Positions 26,447-35,721 of a DNA stretch of 42,223 bases are shown here, piece after piece. Every line of letters begins with the position of its first letter. Positions within the stretch are counted from its first letter, which is position 1. Made by a program: the position numbers and the translations under genes. This stretch comes from Nostoc sp. JL34 (GTDB lineage: Bacteria; Cyanobacteriota; Cyanobacteriia; Cyanobacteriales; Nostocaceae), in the NCBI RefSeq assembly GCF_017114945.1, contig NZ_JABXKQ010000071.1:1-42223 (forward strand). Direction: 5' to 3'. The notes under the pieces were generated by a model. It was not told the origin of the DNA. It saw only the letters and a list, made by a program, of their open reading frames with translations, and did not search any database.

Positions 26447-27466
26447 ATGACCGATCCAGAAGACCCAAAGCAAGTCAGCAACGACTTACGCAATGCCCAG
26501 TTTTGCGGCGGGTTGATTAACGCTGACACAGTGAATGCTGGGCAAATTGGTGGCGATATCTACAACATTCACCTTGGACAGCAGACGGCGGCATCAGGTA
26601 ATTCACTCCAATCACAGAATCAAAGAGAGCGATCGCAACAAGAAAGAGACTCACTCGAAAAGGCTTACACCCTCCAAAGCCAGAAAGTTGCAAATATACG
26701 AATAGCCTTGCTTATTGAAACCGATGTATCCCGCAAGTTCCAGTATGAACAACAGCTTCAGGCAGAGGAACGCACACTGGGGGAGCTTGGTGACAAGTTG
26801 GATGCTATTGAACAACAGTTGCAAGCTAGTAATTTTTCTCATAGTAAACAGGAAGATAAACAAAAACAGTTACAGAAGGAGCTAGAACAAGAGAGAAAAA
26901 AACTCAAATATGAGAAAGAAATCTTCATCTCCTATGCTTGGGGCGGAGATAGTGAAACCTATGTAAATCACTTAGACGAAGTTTTACAATCTAAAGGTAT
27001 CGCCATCATTCGAGATAAACGAGACTTGGGTTACAAAGGACTAATCAAAGCTTTCATGGAAAAGATTGGAAGCGGGAAATGTGTAATTGCTGTGATTAGT
27101 GATAAGTATTTAAAATCGCCAAACTGTATGTTTGAATTGGTGCAAATTGCTAAAAATGATGATTTTTATGACCGATTTTTCCCAATTGTGTTACCAGATG
27201 TCCAAATTTATAAACCGATTGAAAGAATTAAATATATTAAATATTGGGAAGAGCAAATTAAAGAATTAGACGAAGCAATGAAATGTGTTTCCGCCACTAA
27301 TTTACAGGGGTTTAGAGAAGAAATAGATTTATACACCGAAATTCGTCACACCATTGCTGAACTTACTAATCTACTCAAAGATATGAATACACTAACTCCA
27401 GACATTCATAATGAGTCAGTTTTTGACGAATTATCAAAGGCGATCGCACAGCGTTTAGATGAGTAA
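26447..27466 (+). CDS. TIR-domain effector with N-terminal adaptor motif
   Basis: The protein has 339 residues. Residues 13-46 are the adaptor motif: LRNAQFCGGLINADTVNAGQ, IGGDIYNIHLGQQ. Residues 68-127 are a helical effector-associated segment (SLEKAYTLQSQKVANIRIAL, ETDVSRKFQYEQQLQAEERT). A charged coiled coil follows at 135-157. The TIR domain starts at 157 (KEIFISYAWGGDSETYVNHL), with GIAIIRDKRDL and a likely catalytic Glu at 230 (SPNCMFELVQIA), the position used by NAD-cleaving TIRs. It would deplete NAD+ when oligomerised through the adaptor. It begins 18 bases after the leftover pentapeptide tail, mirroring the next unit. No strong ribosome-binding site is seen, so translational coupling was probably original. 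Confidence 0.85.
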   Translation: MTDPEDPKQVSNDLRNAQFCGGLINADTVNAGQIGGDIYNIHLGQQTAASGNSLQSQNQRERSQQERDSLEKAYTLQSQKVANIRIALLIETDVSRKFQYEQQLQAEERTLGELGDKLDAIEQQLQASNFSHSKQEDKQKQLQKELEQERKKLKYEKEIFISYAWGGDSETYVNHLDEVLQSKGIAIIRDKRDLGYKGLIKAFMEKIGSGKCVIAVISDKYLKSPNCMFELVQIAKNDDFYDRFFPIVLPDVQIYKPIERIKYIKYWEEQIKELDEAMKCVSATNLQGFREEIDLYTEIRHTIAELTNLLKDMNTLTPDIHNESVFDELSKAIAQRLDE

Positions 27467-27525
27467 TAATAGACGATTTCTGAGTTGAATTGCTTGCTAA
27501 ATAGAAGCTGAGGGGGTAGGTGGCA

Positions 27526-28878
27526 ATGGCGAATGAGGAGCATGTAGCGATACTAAAAAAAGGTGTAAAAACTTGGAATAAATGGCGAGAACAACATCCA
27601 GAAATAATACCAGATTTAAGCGGTAATTTCATACATTCTTGGTATTGGGAAGAAGCTGAATTTAAAGGAATTCTAACTAATCAGTGTAGTCATATTTCAG
27701 ATAATAAATGTAATCTTTTTCCTAAAAAACTAGTTGATATTAATTTTGAGAATGTTAATTTAAGTAGAGCGGATATTAGTGAGGTTGATTTTAAAAAAGC
27801 TAACTTAAGCAGAGCTAATTTGAGCGGAGCTAATCTAAACGATGCAGATTTAACTGATACTAACTTAACTAATGCTGACATAACAGGCGCTTTAATCAAT
27901 GGAGCTATCCTAATTAGAGCTAATTTAACTAATGCTGATTTAAGCGGTGCTGGTATTGTGTATTGTGATTTTACTGAATCTATTTTAGAGGGTACTAAAT
28001 TTGCTAGAGTTAAGTTTAATGTAGATGCTATTCATCTTCCAAAAACAGATTATTCTCCTTCATGAAAATTTGTATTTAAATTTAACCTAAGTAAAGCAAA
28101 TCTAAGTGAAGCAAATTTAACAGGCTATGACCTTAGTGAAGCTAATCTGTTAGCAGTTAATTTAAAAGGTGCTAATCTTATTGATGCAAACCTTAGCCAT
28201 GCCAACTTAACTAAAGCTGACTTGACTGAAGCAAACCTCACTAGAGTTCAAGCCTTATCGACAGATTTTACTTCTGCAAATTTTACTGGTAGTTGTTTAG
28301 AAGATTGGAATATTAATAGCTCTACAAAATTGGATGATGTAATCTGTGATTATATCTACCTTCGCCAAGGTCAACAAGAATGCCGTCCTAGTAATGGAAA
28401 TTTTGCCCTTGCAGAATTCACCAAGCTGTTTCAAAAAGCTCAAGAAACAGTTGACCTGATTTTTAACAATGGTATTGATTGGCAAGCATTCCTGACTTCG
28501 TTTCAAAAACTACAGGTTGAATGTGGAGGTGAAGAATTAACCATACAAGCAATTGAAAATAAAAATGATAGTGCTTTTGTAATTCGGGTAAATGTTCCTG
28601 CCGATGCTAATAAAGCTGAAGTTGAAAAATACTTAAAACGAGAATATGGATTAGCACTTGTAGCATTAGAAGAAAAATATCAACTTCAGTTACAGGGTAA
28701 AGATGAGCAGATAGATATTTACCGCAAGCAAAGTACCGATTTGACTGAGATTGTAAAGCTCTTGGCAGGTAGAGCTACTTATGACCTCAGAAATTCTCAG
28801 ATTGGTGGAAGCCTAATTAATGCCGAGACAGTTAACACAGATGAAATAGGTGGTAATATCCATAACAACAACGCTTAA
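27526..28878 (+). pseudogene. Pentapeptide-repeat protein with adaptor motif, interrupted by in-frame TGA
   Basis: The start is the ATG at 27526 (MANEEHVAILKKGVKTWNKW) after gaggggg. The frame meets a TGA at 28063-28065 (after PKTDYSPS) and then continues in the same frame to 28878. The downstream part keeps pentapeptides from KFNLSKANLSEANLTGYDLS on, the cap EDWNINSSTKLDDVICDYIY, a helical region (AEFTKLFQKAQETVDLIFNN), a short coiled coil, and the adaptor motif DLRNSQIGGSLINAETVNTD, EIGGNIHNNNA. Without the TGA it would be a 450-residue partner of the AAA gene that starts 18 bases after its stop. It is either a pseudogene, or the 3' half is made from an internal start. Confidence 0.75.
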
Positions 28879-28896
28879 ATCTGCCCAAACTAACCT

Positions 28897-30336
28897 ATGC
28901 CAGAGTCAGAAGACCCAAAGCAAGTCTCCAGTAATGACTTACGCAATGCCCAGTTTGGCGGTGGGTTGATTAACGCTGACACAGTGAATGCTGGGCGAAT
29001 TGGCGGTGACATCTACAACATTCACCTTGGGCAGCAGACTGTGGCATCAGGTAATTCAGTCCAATCGCAGAATCAACGCCAGCGATCGCTTTCTGAAAAA
29101 GACTCACTCGAAAAAGCTTACACTCTCCAAAGCCAAAAAGTTGCAAATCTACGAACAGCGTTAGTTATTGAAACCGATGTATCCCGCAAGTTCCAATATG
29201 AAAACCAGCTTCAGTCAGAAGAACGCACACTTAAGGAGATTGGTGACAAGTTAGATGCAATTGAACAACAGTTGCAAATTGGTGACAAGTTAGATGCAAT
29301 TGAACAACAGTTGCAAGCGGCTGAGAACTCTGGACTAAGGGCAGACACAATTATATATATTGAAAGACCACCAATTGAGGACAAATCCTATAAAGCAATC
29401 GTGCAACCAGGGGCATTGATTCGTCTCAAAGCCCCGCAGAGAATGGGTAAAACATTACTGCTGGAGAAAACCCTAGACTATGCAAGACACCAGGGTTATC
29501 AAACCGCGAAAATAGATTTACAACTGGCTGATATTGATATTCTGGCTAACTTAAAAGCATTTCTACAATGGTTGTGTGTTGATGTGGCTGACAGTCTGGA
29601 ACTAGAACCGCAACTAGATAAACAATGGCAAGAGGTTTTTGGGCTGAATAAAAACTGTACCCGTTATTTTCAAAAATATTTATTATCACTTACTGATACT
29701 CCCTTAGTTTTAGCTATAGATAACTTTGAGCGACTGTTTGATTATCCAGAGATTTTCCCTCAATTTTGTTTGTTACTGCGCGGGTGGTATGAAGCAGCGA
29801 AACAGGGAGACAAGATTGGTAATATCTGGAAAAAGCTGCGGTTAGTAGTGGTTCATTCCACTGAATCTTACCCTTCCTTAGACAGTAATCATTCCCCGTT
29901 TAATGTAGGATTGGCAATTGATTTACCCGAATTTAATCTGCAACAAGTAACAGAACTCGCCAAGCAGAATGAGTTAAGGCTGAAGGAACAGGACGTAACT
30001 GGGTTGATGGAGTTGCTAGGGGGACATCCTTACTTGGTACAATCTGCCATTGCCCATCTCAAAAGCCAGCAAGTGGCCTTAGAAGAACTCTTGAGACTTG
30101 CGCCAACAGAGCAAGGAATCTTTAGTGACCACTTGCGACAACAACTATGGCATTTACAACATAATCCTCAGCTTGAAATAGGGTATAAAAAAGTAGTGAT
30201 GACGAATGCACCCGTGAGGTTAGATACAGAAGTTGCGTTTAAGTTGCATAGCTTGGGATTAGTAAAACTCTCCAGTAATGATTGCGTTCCTGGTTGTGAT
30301 TTGTATCGTCAGTACTTCTCAACTCGTTTGGAGTAG
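28897..30336 (+). CDS. AAA-like STAND NTPase with N-terminal adaptor motif
   Basis: The protein has 479 residues. The adaptor motif is at residues 14-46 (LRNAQFGGGLINADTVNAGR, IGGDIYNIHLGQQ), followed by the helical segment found in the TIR protein (SLEKAYTLQSQKVANLRTAL). A 13-residue unit is tandemly duplicated (IGDKLDAIEQQLQ twice, residues about 115-140). The NTPase begins at about 150: ALIRLKAPQRMGKTLLLEKT carries Walker A (Lys185), and PLVLAIDNFERLF Walker B (about 267-279). FNLQQVTELAKQNELRL and LGGHPYLVQSA are typical of the AAA-like (AAA_35) family, which usually works with caspase-, TIR- or CHAT-type effectors. It is followed after 7 bases by the CHAT gene, so the two are probably one operon and may share NTP-dependent switching. 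Confidence 0.82.
   Translation: MPESEDPKQVSSNDLRNAQFGGGLINADTVNAGRIGGDIYNIHLGQQTVASGNSVQSQNQRQRSLSEKDSLEKAYTLQSQKVANLRTALVIETDVSRKFQYENQLQSEERTLKEIGDKLDAIEQQLQIGDKLDAIEQQLQAAENSGLRADTIIYIERPPIEDKSYKAIVQPGALIRLKAPQRMGKTLLLEKTLDYARHQGYQTAKIDLQLADIDILANLKAFLQWLCVDVADSLELEPQLDKQWQEVFGLNKNCTRYFQKYLLSLTDTPLVLAIDNFERLFDYPEIFPQFCLLLRGWYEAAKQGDKIGNIWKKLRLVVVHSTESYPSLDSNHSPFNVGLAIDLPEFNLQQVTELAKQNELRLKEQDVTGLMELLGGHPYLVQSAIAHLKSQQVALEELLRLAPTEQGIFSDHLRQQLWHLQHNPQLEIGYKKVVMTNAPVRLDTEVAFKLHSLGLVKLSSNDCVPGCDLYRQYFSTRLE
29239..29316. repeat. 39-bp tandem duplication in the AAA-like gene
   Basis: The 39 bases from 29239 to 29277 (starting attggtgacaagttagatgc) are repeated exactly at 29278-29316. They duplicate the coiled-coil unit IGDKLDAIEQQLQ. 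The paralogous TIR gene carries one copy (GDKLDAIEQQLQ, residues 115-126). Multiple-of-three length keeps the frame. Confidence 0.85.
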
Positions 30337-30343
30337 GTAAATC

Positions 30344-33300
30344 GTGGTTGACCAATATATATTCTCTGGAAGTCTACCTGAAAATGCCAGCACCTACGTC
30401 ATACGAGAAGCTGATGCACAGTTATATGAAGGGCTGAAGGAGGGAAAGTTTTGTTACGTACTGAATTCCAGACAGAGTGGAAAATCTAGCTTGCGTGTGC
30501 GAACCATGCAGCGATTGAGAGATGATGGCGTACAGTGTGCAGCCGTTGACCTTTCTGCTGGAGGTATTCAGAATGTACCTCCTGAACAATGGTATGCAGA
30601 TTTAATTGACACACTCATTGACAGTTTTGGATTAGATTTAGACTTTGGCGATTGGTGGGAGGCGAATCAGTTAAATTCGCTAGTTACAAGATTTCGCAAG
30701 TTTTTGGAAGAAGTATTACTTGTTGAAGTTCAAGAAGATATCGTTATTTTTATTGATGAAATTGATAGCGTACTCAGTCTGAATTTTCCCACAGATGACT
30801 TTTTTGCATTGATTCGTGCCTGTTATAACAAGCGTGTTGATAATCCTGAATACAATCGCCTCACTTTCTGCTTACTGGGAGTAGCATCACCCAGCAATTT
30901 GATTGAAGATAAACAGCGTACTCCGTTTAATATTGGTCAGGCTATCTCCCTCAAAGGTTTTCAATTGCATGAAACTGAACCATTAAAAAATGGTTTGCAG
31001 GAGAAATTCAATGATCCCCAAGCGATAATACAGGAGATTTTGCAGTGGACTGGGGGGCAACCATTTCTGACTCAAAAGCTGTGTCAGTTCATGGTTGAGG
31101 AATCAGAACAAGACAACCCTCGTTCAGTAGAGCAAGTTGTCAGGTCACGGATTATCGAAAGTTGGGAATCACAGGATGAACCTGAGCATTTACGGACGAT
31201 TCAAGCCAGGATTTTGCGAGATGAACAACGGGCAGGGTACTTGCTAGAACTTTATCAGCAAGTCCGACTCATAGAGGAGCAATCCCAGGTAAAAGCAGAT
31301 GAGACATTAGAGCAAAGTGAATTACAGTTATCGGGTTTAGTTCTTAGACATCAAGGGAAGCTGAAAATTTATAACCAGATTTATCGGGAGATATTTGATT
31401 TTAATTGGATTGAAAACCAACTCAATAACCTGCGTCCCTATTCGGAAAGTTTTCGCTTTTGGGTAGCTTCTGGAAGCAATGATGAATCGCGGTTGCTCCG
31501 AGGAAAAGCATTACAAGAAGCAGAAGAATGGGCAAAAGATAAAAAATTAAGTTATCAAGACAAACAGTTTTTAGCAGCTAGTAAAGAGCAAGAAATTCAG
31601 AAGGAAATTGCTGTTAAAGAACAAGAAGCTAGATTGAAGCGGGAAAGACAGGATAGGGAAGCAGTAGAAAAAAGGAATCAGGTATTGGCTGAAGCTAATA
31701 AAAAAGCTCAACAGAGGATTAGTATTGGAACTGTTGTTTTAATTTTAACTTTAGTAATTACAGCTATTTTAGGAATTATTGCAAGGAAGGAAATTACCTC
31801 TGCAAAAATAGAGATCAAGCAGATAAATAAAGAAATTAAAAATGTATCCCAGCTATCTGCACTGGGTAGAGAACTGTACAAAGCCCAAAAGCAATCTGAG
31901 GCTGAACAAGTATGGAAACAAGCTTCTTTATCTTTTGAAATTCGAGACTATAGATTAAAGCAAGCTATGCTACTGAATAATATTTCAATAGCATACCAGC
32001 AACTTAATAAGTTAACAGAGGCGAATAAAGCAGTCTCAGGCAGCTTGGAGCTATTACAGACGGATATAGATCAAAAAAACTCTACTTACCAATTAGCACT
32101 CCTTTGCCAAAATTTTTATATTAAAGGTCGTCTGCTTAAACTTCAAGGAGATAGTCAAGGAGCATGGTCTGCTTATAGAAAAGCATTTAATACTTTCCAA
32201 TCTTTTAACAATGATTTTACCAATATCAATACGGCTGTAGATTTTTCCTTTGGAGAGATTATAGAAAGCTTTTACCTAGGATTAATCCAGTCTCTTTTTG
32301 ATTTTCAAGAAACTAGTCCTAATCCGCAAAATCTCCAAGAAATACTTCAGATAAATAAATCTTTTAAAATAGCTGAGTTAAATAACTTTTTTGGCGAAAC
32401 ATATTTAGATAACAGGTATTTAAAAGATAAGTTAAAACAAATTGAAGAGATTAATCCAACAACAGCAATTATCTACCCATTTATTCTCCCTGACCGAATC
32501 GAGGTAATTGTCAAAATTCCCAAACAACGCCTGCAAAGGTACGCTACTAAGATTTCCCAAGCAGAATTAGAGGAACTCTTATTAAAACTGCGAAGAAATC
32601 TTCCCAATCCAACTGCTACCAAAATTGTTCAAACCCAGTCACAACAAGTTTATAACTGGCTGCTCAAACCCATTGAGTCACAATTGCAAAAAAGTGGTGT
32701 CGATACCCTAGTTTTCGTTCTACATGGCACCTTACACAATATACCAATGTCAGCACTCTACGATGGTAAGCAATATTTGGTGGAGAAATATGCAGTTGCC
32801 CTGAGTGTGGATCTGCAACTCCTCGGCCCTAAACCGCTAGTAAAACAACAGCTAAGAGCGCTAACCGCAGGATTAACTCAGCCGCCACCAGGATTTCCCA
32901 AGTTTGCACCATTGCTGGCGATTAAATCTGAATTTGACGGTATTGCGAAAGCAGGAGTTTCGACAACCAGCCTATTGGATGAAGATTTTAAGAAAAAGAA
33001 TTTGGAAAGTGAAATTGGTGCTGCTTCATTCAACATATTGCATTTAGCAACTCACGGTCAGTTTAGTTCCCGCCTCGAAGACACTTATATTTTGGATTTC
33101 GATGGTCAGATAAATATCAAGGATTTTAATACTCTCTTTCGCAGCCAGGGTAAAACTATAGTAGAACTATTAGTTTTGAGTGCTGGACAGATAGCAACAG
33201 GAGACAGCCGTGCAGCACTGGGTTTGGTAGGAGCATCTGTACGATCTGGGGCACGCAGTACCATAGCTTCCCTGTGGCAGATTGATGATGAATCCACGGC

Positions 33301-33454
33301 AATGTTTGTTAGTGCCTTCTATCAAGAACTCAATAATGGCAACATCACCAAAGCCAAAGCAGTCCGACGTGCCCAGTTACAACTCCTGAAACATCCTAAC
33401 TATAAAGCACCAACCTTTTGGTCTAGTTATATTTTAATTGAAAACTCGCTTTAA
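30344..33454 (+). CDS. AAA-like NTPase / TPR / CHAT protein with degenerate CHAT active site
   Basis: The protein has 1,036 residues and a GTG start. Residues 1-380 are an AAA-like NTPase: VLNSRQSGKSSLRVRTMQRL with Walker A Lys47, DIVIFIDEIDSVLSLNFP as Walker B near 136-146, and TGGQPFLTQKLCQFM. A charged coiled coil (about 405-455), one transmembrane helix (TVVLILTLVITAILGIIARK, about 463-482) and TPR-like helices (about 490-620) follow. The C-terminal 340 residues form a CHAT domain, with the catalytic His at 904 (ILHLATHGQFSS). The expected Cys motif reads VLSAGQIATGDSRAALGLVG with Gly948 where active members have Cys (SACxTA). It is therefore probably a dead or pseudo-protease that may regulate or scaffold. 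It is translationally close to the AAA-like gene and would be membrane-bound. Confidence 0.85.
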   Translation: MVDQYIFSGSLPENASTYVIREADAQLYEGLKEGKFCYVLNSRQSGKSSLRVRTMQRLRDDGVQCAAVDLSAGGIQNVPPEQWYADLIDTLIDSFGLDLDFGDWWEANQLNSLVTRFRKFLEEVLLVEVQEDIVIFIDEIDSVLSLNFPTDDFFALIRACYNKRVDNPEYNRLTFCLLGVASPSNLIEDKQRTPFNIGQAISLKGFQLHETEPLKNGLQEKFNDPQAIIQEILQWTGGQPFLTQKLCQFMVEESEQDNPRSVEQVVRSRIIESWESQDEPEHLRTIQARILRDEQRAGYLLELYQQVRLIEEQSQVKADETLEQSELQLSGLVLRHQGKLKIYNQIYREIFDFNWIENQLNNLRPYSESFRFWVASGSNDESRLLRGKALQEAEEWAKDKKLSYQDKQFLAASKEQEIQKEIAVKEQEARLKRERQDREAVEKRNQVLAEANKKAQQRISIGTVVLILTLVITAILGIIARKEITSAKIEIKQINKEIKNVSQLSALGRELYKAQKQSEAEQVWKQASLSFEIRDYRLKQAMLLNNISIAYQQLNKLTEANKAVSGSLELLQTDIDQKNSTYQLALLCQNFYIKGRLLKLQGDSQGAWSAYRKAFNTFQSFNNDFTNINTAVDFSFGEIIESFYLGLIQSLFDFQETSPNPQNLQEILQINKSFKIAELNNFFGETYLDNRYLKDKLKQIEEINPTTAIIYPFILPDRIEVIVKIPKQRLQRYATKISQAELEELLLKLRRNLPNPTATKIVQTQSQQVYNWLLKPIESQLQKSGVDTLVFVLHGTLHNIPMSALYDGKQYLVEKYAVALSVDLQLLGPKPLVKQQLRALTAGLTQPPPGFPKFAPLLAIKSEFDGIAKAGVSTTSLLDEDFKKKNLESEIGAASFNILHLATHGQFSSRLEDTYILDFDGQINIKDFNTLFRSQGKTIVELLVLSAGQIATGDSRAALGLVGASVRSGARSTIASLWQIDDESTAMFVSAFYQELNNGNITKAKAVRRAQLQLLKHPNYKAPTFWSSYILIENSL

Positions 33455-33636
33455 AAGTATAGTGATAGTGTCCCTTTCTATATCCCCAAATTTCCTTACT
33501 CAGTACTGATTATTGATAATTGATAACTGAATCAAGCTTGGTAGGTGCAAACCAAACAGTTGCTCAACCCTACAAACTGCTTGCATGATGAGATGGTTGA
33601 TTCACTCAAACTCTGGTGGCCATAATCCTGTGAGCG

Positions 33637-33858
33637 CTAACCATTCCACTTCATCAACACCCCATCAACACAAGCGATACCCCACTGCGGAAACTTCGCC
33701 AAAAGCTTTTTGATCACGATTTGTAAGGCAGGGTCATCATGACAGCATTGTTGGAGGAAGTCAAAACCAGGATTTTCCCCAACCAGAGAAGCCATTTTCA
33801 GTTTCTCCATTCGCAATAGTCTAGCTTTAGAAATCTCCAGCCCTTTCAAGGTGACCAA
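33637..33858 (-). pseudogene. Fragment of a recurrent unknown small protein, disrupted by a miniature element
   Basis: The fragment reads MEKLKMASLVGENPGFDFLQ, then DPALQIVIKKLLAKFPQWGI. The same block occurs in the ORF at 41061-41348 (GENLGFDFLQE, DPGLQIVIKKLLAKFMQWGI). The preceding MVTLKGLEIS comes partly from the end of the adjacent miniature element, which inserted in the 5' part. I do not recognise the family. Sequence conservation in two places argues for a real, once-functional protein domain. Confidence 0.5.
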
Positions 33859-33984
33859 CGAAGATACATTGTTTGAATGTTACTATCTTGAAATCCTGCA
33901 CTCAGATTTTGGGCTTTTTGAAGATTCAAATGACCAATCTTCATTCCGAATTTCACCACCTTGAAAGGGCTGGTTAGAAATCTC
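33827..33984. mobile_element. Miniature inverted-repeat element with 10-11-bp target duplication
   Basis: The 137-base element 33837-33973 has perfect 17-bp inverted ends (ccagccctttcaaggtg and its mirror). It is bordered by a direct repeat ttagaaatctc (33827-33837 and 33974-33984, one base ambiguous). It codes for nothing. Its length and target-duplication length match the element at 17809-17936, but the ends differ. It lies in the 5' part of the unknown small-protein fragment. Confidence 0.75.
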
Positions 33985-34099
33985 TTAAAGTTCGATGATT
34001 ATAGTATCGTTGCTTCTATCATCGAGTTCACCATCTCTATCACTACCTCCACTATCATCTCGCGGTAATTAATTCTGTTTCTTCAATACCATTGCCAAT

Positions 34100-35441
34100 T
34101 TACGAGGGTTCAACGCCTGTAGAAACGGGATGAATACGACCTAAAGCAGTAAGCTTGGCAAAAATCTGGGTTAATAAAATAGGCTCAGGGATTTCGGGAA
34201 GCATTTTTAACATTTCACGAACATATCGAAAACCACGGTAGTAAGCCTTAAGATCAATAATGCCGGAGTCGGGATTGTGTTGACGGAAATCAGCGAGAAG
34301 ATGATGAGATAAATTCACCATAAAGAATGCGTGTTTTAGCAGCATTAGTCACCGCAGTTTGACCAATGTTTATAAAGTCTTCCAATCCCCAAAATTGCTT
34401 GGCATCACGGAAGTTAAACTCGATTTGAAAACGCAGTTTGTAGTAGTCAATTATTTTCTCAGATGACAATTTTAGGTCACTAGAAAAAAGAATGACATGA
34501 CTGTGAGCATTAGTTTTGAGATTGGTTTTGACCAAAATAACTATATTCAGTGCTTGGGCAAATTCCTTGTGAAGGAGAGTGCATTGATAAATATCAGTTT
34601 TGATATCGTCTTCAATGGTACTTTTACATAAATATTTATCAGGTATGTTACAGTAGTCAATCTTATCACCGTATTTACGACGAGAGCGACTATTGGAGTC
34701 ATGATGTTGATAGGGTACATATAATGCCGAATCATGGCGCAACTTGGAAATTATGTGCAAGTTAACTTGCCGAACCATTTGCAAGGCATTATTGTTTCCA
34801 AAATGACCGTCCAAGACTAAATAAGTTAGGGGGATAAAGTTAGCTATTAATTTGACTAACTCATTAATCATCTTCTTAATTCTTAGTAATTCCGATGTGA
34901 GAATTACTTCTGTTTTGTTTTTATTTTTACTCCCTTTTGGTCGTCCTCGCCCACGTTTTTCTTTGGGTTTTATTTCTGTTTTTGGCGAGCCACTACTTTT
35001 TTCTACATCGCTCTTGATTACCTGTTCTATTTGAATCGGAAACGAGTGTCTTCGCTCAACACTTACTAATGATAATGTAAAAAAAGATAGCCCTAATATA
35101 GGTTTGCTGACCAGGCTAGAAAAAAATCTATCCAGCCCATAAGTTTGTTTCCCTGATTTACTGATTACAACTTCATCTCCTGCAAGCAAATATACCTCAT
35201 TTGCACGGAACAAATGCTTACGGAAAAATAGCCAAAACAAGGTCGCCCAAGGGATTACTGTATGAAAGAATCTCAATATCGTCCGATAACTACCACCACC
35301 ACCTGTCCAACGAGATATTCCCAACATGCTGACTCGTCCACTCATTGCTAACATGGCTAGGATTATTTGGTTCAGTTGCCGCATTGTTGTCGCGTTTATC
35401 TGCGGTAGCAGGCATTGTAACAGTGATAGGATATCGAACAT
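34100..35441 (-). pseudogene. IS4-superfamily (IS701-like) transposase, frameshifted
   Basis: The first frame (start at 35441, MFDILSLLQCLLPQINATTM) carries the first Asp in YLLAGDEVVISKSGKQTYGL, the second Asp in LVLDGHFGNNNALQ, and the IS4 signature Y-x2-R-x3-E-x6-K as YKLRFQIEFNFRDAKQFWG, so all catalytic residues are present. It then stops at 34290 after NAAKTRILYGEF. The +1 frame (34345 down to 34100) continues as HAFFMVNLSHHLLADFRQHN to the true C-terminus. The shift is at an A4 tract near 34340, so either a one-base indel or programmed frameshifting. Exact element ends could not be identified; the element probably spans about 34080-35520. Confidence 0.75.
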
Positions 35442-35526
35442 GGGCGAATTGTAGCTTTTGAGTTGTCGTTTGGGAAGACAACAACTCTACTACAGAGCGC
35501 CCTCTCTCTTCATACTCTTTTTTTGG

Positions 35527-35721
35527 CTAAGGTATTGAATATTTATCACGCCCATAGATAAGTCCAGATGGCTCTTTCGAGTCTTTTGCGTTGGCAATTC
35601 CCACATCCTCTGTCGCCAGATATTTCATCTCCTCAAACTTTTCCGCTGCGTACAACTCGTTCCAACGTTTGGCAAACTGTTTCAACTGCTCAATCACCTG
35701 CTTAGTCTCTTCACTTGTCAT
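35527..35721 (-). pseudogene. N-terminal fragment of a SnoaL/DUF4440-like protein
   Basis: The fragment has 64 residues and starts MTSEETKQVIEQLKQFAKRW, then NELYAAEKFEEMKYLATEDV and GLIYGRDKYSIP before a stop at 35527. The pattern (N-terminal helix, WNELYAA, then YGRDK) fits the start of NTF2-like DUF4440/SnoaL proteins, usually 120-140 residues. It ends beside the IS4-like element, so the insertion probably removed the C-terminal half. The start has a clear aaggagaaaaaaatg ribosome-binding site. Confidence 0.5.

Noticed and set aside
28222..28878. Separate gene starting with TTG at 28222
   Set aside because: The same frame is continuous with the gene starting at 27526, interrupted only by TGA at 28063. 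The pentapeptide repeats before 28222 in this frame show it is the 3' half of one gene.
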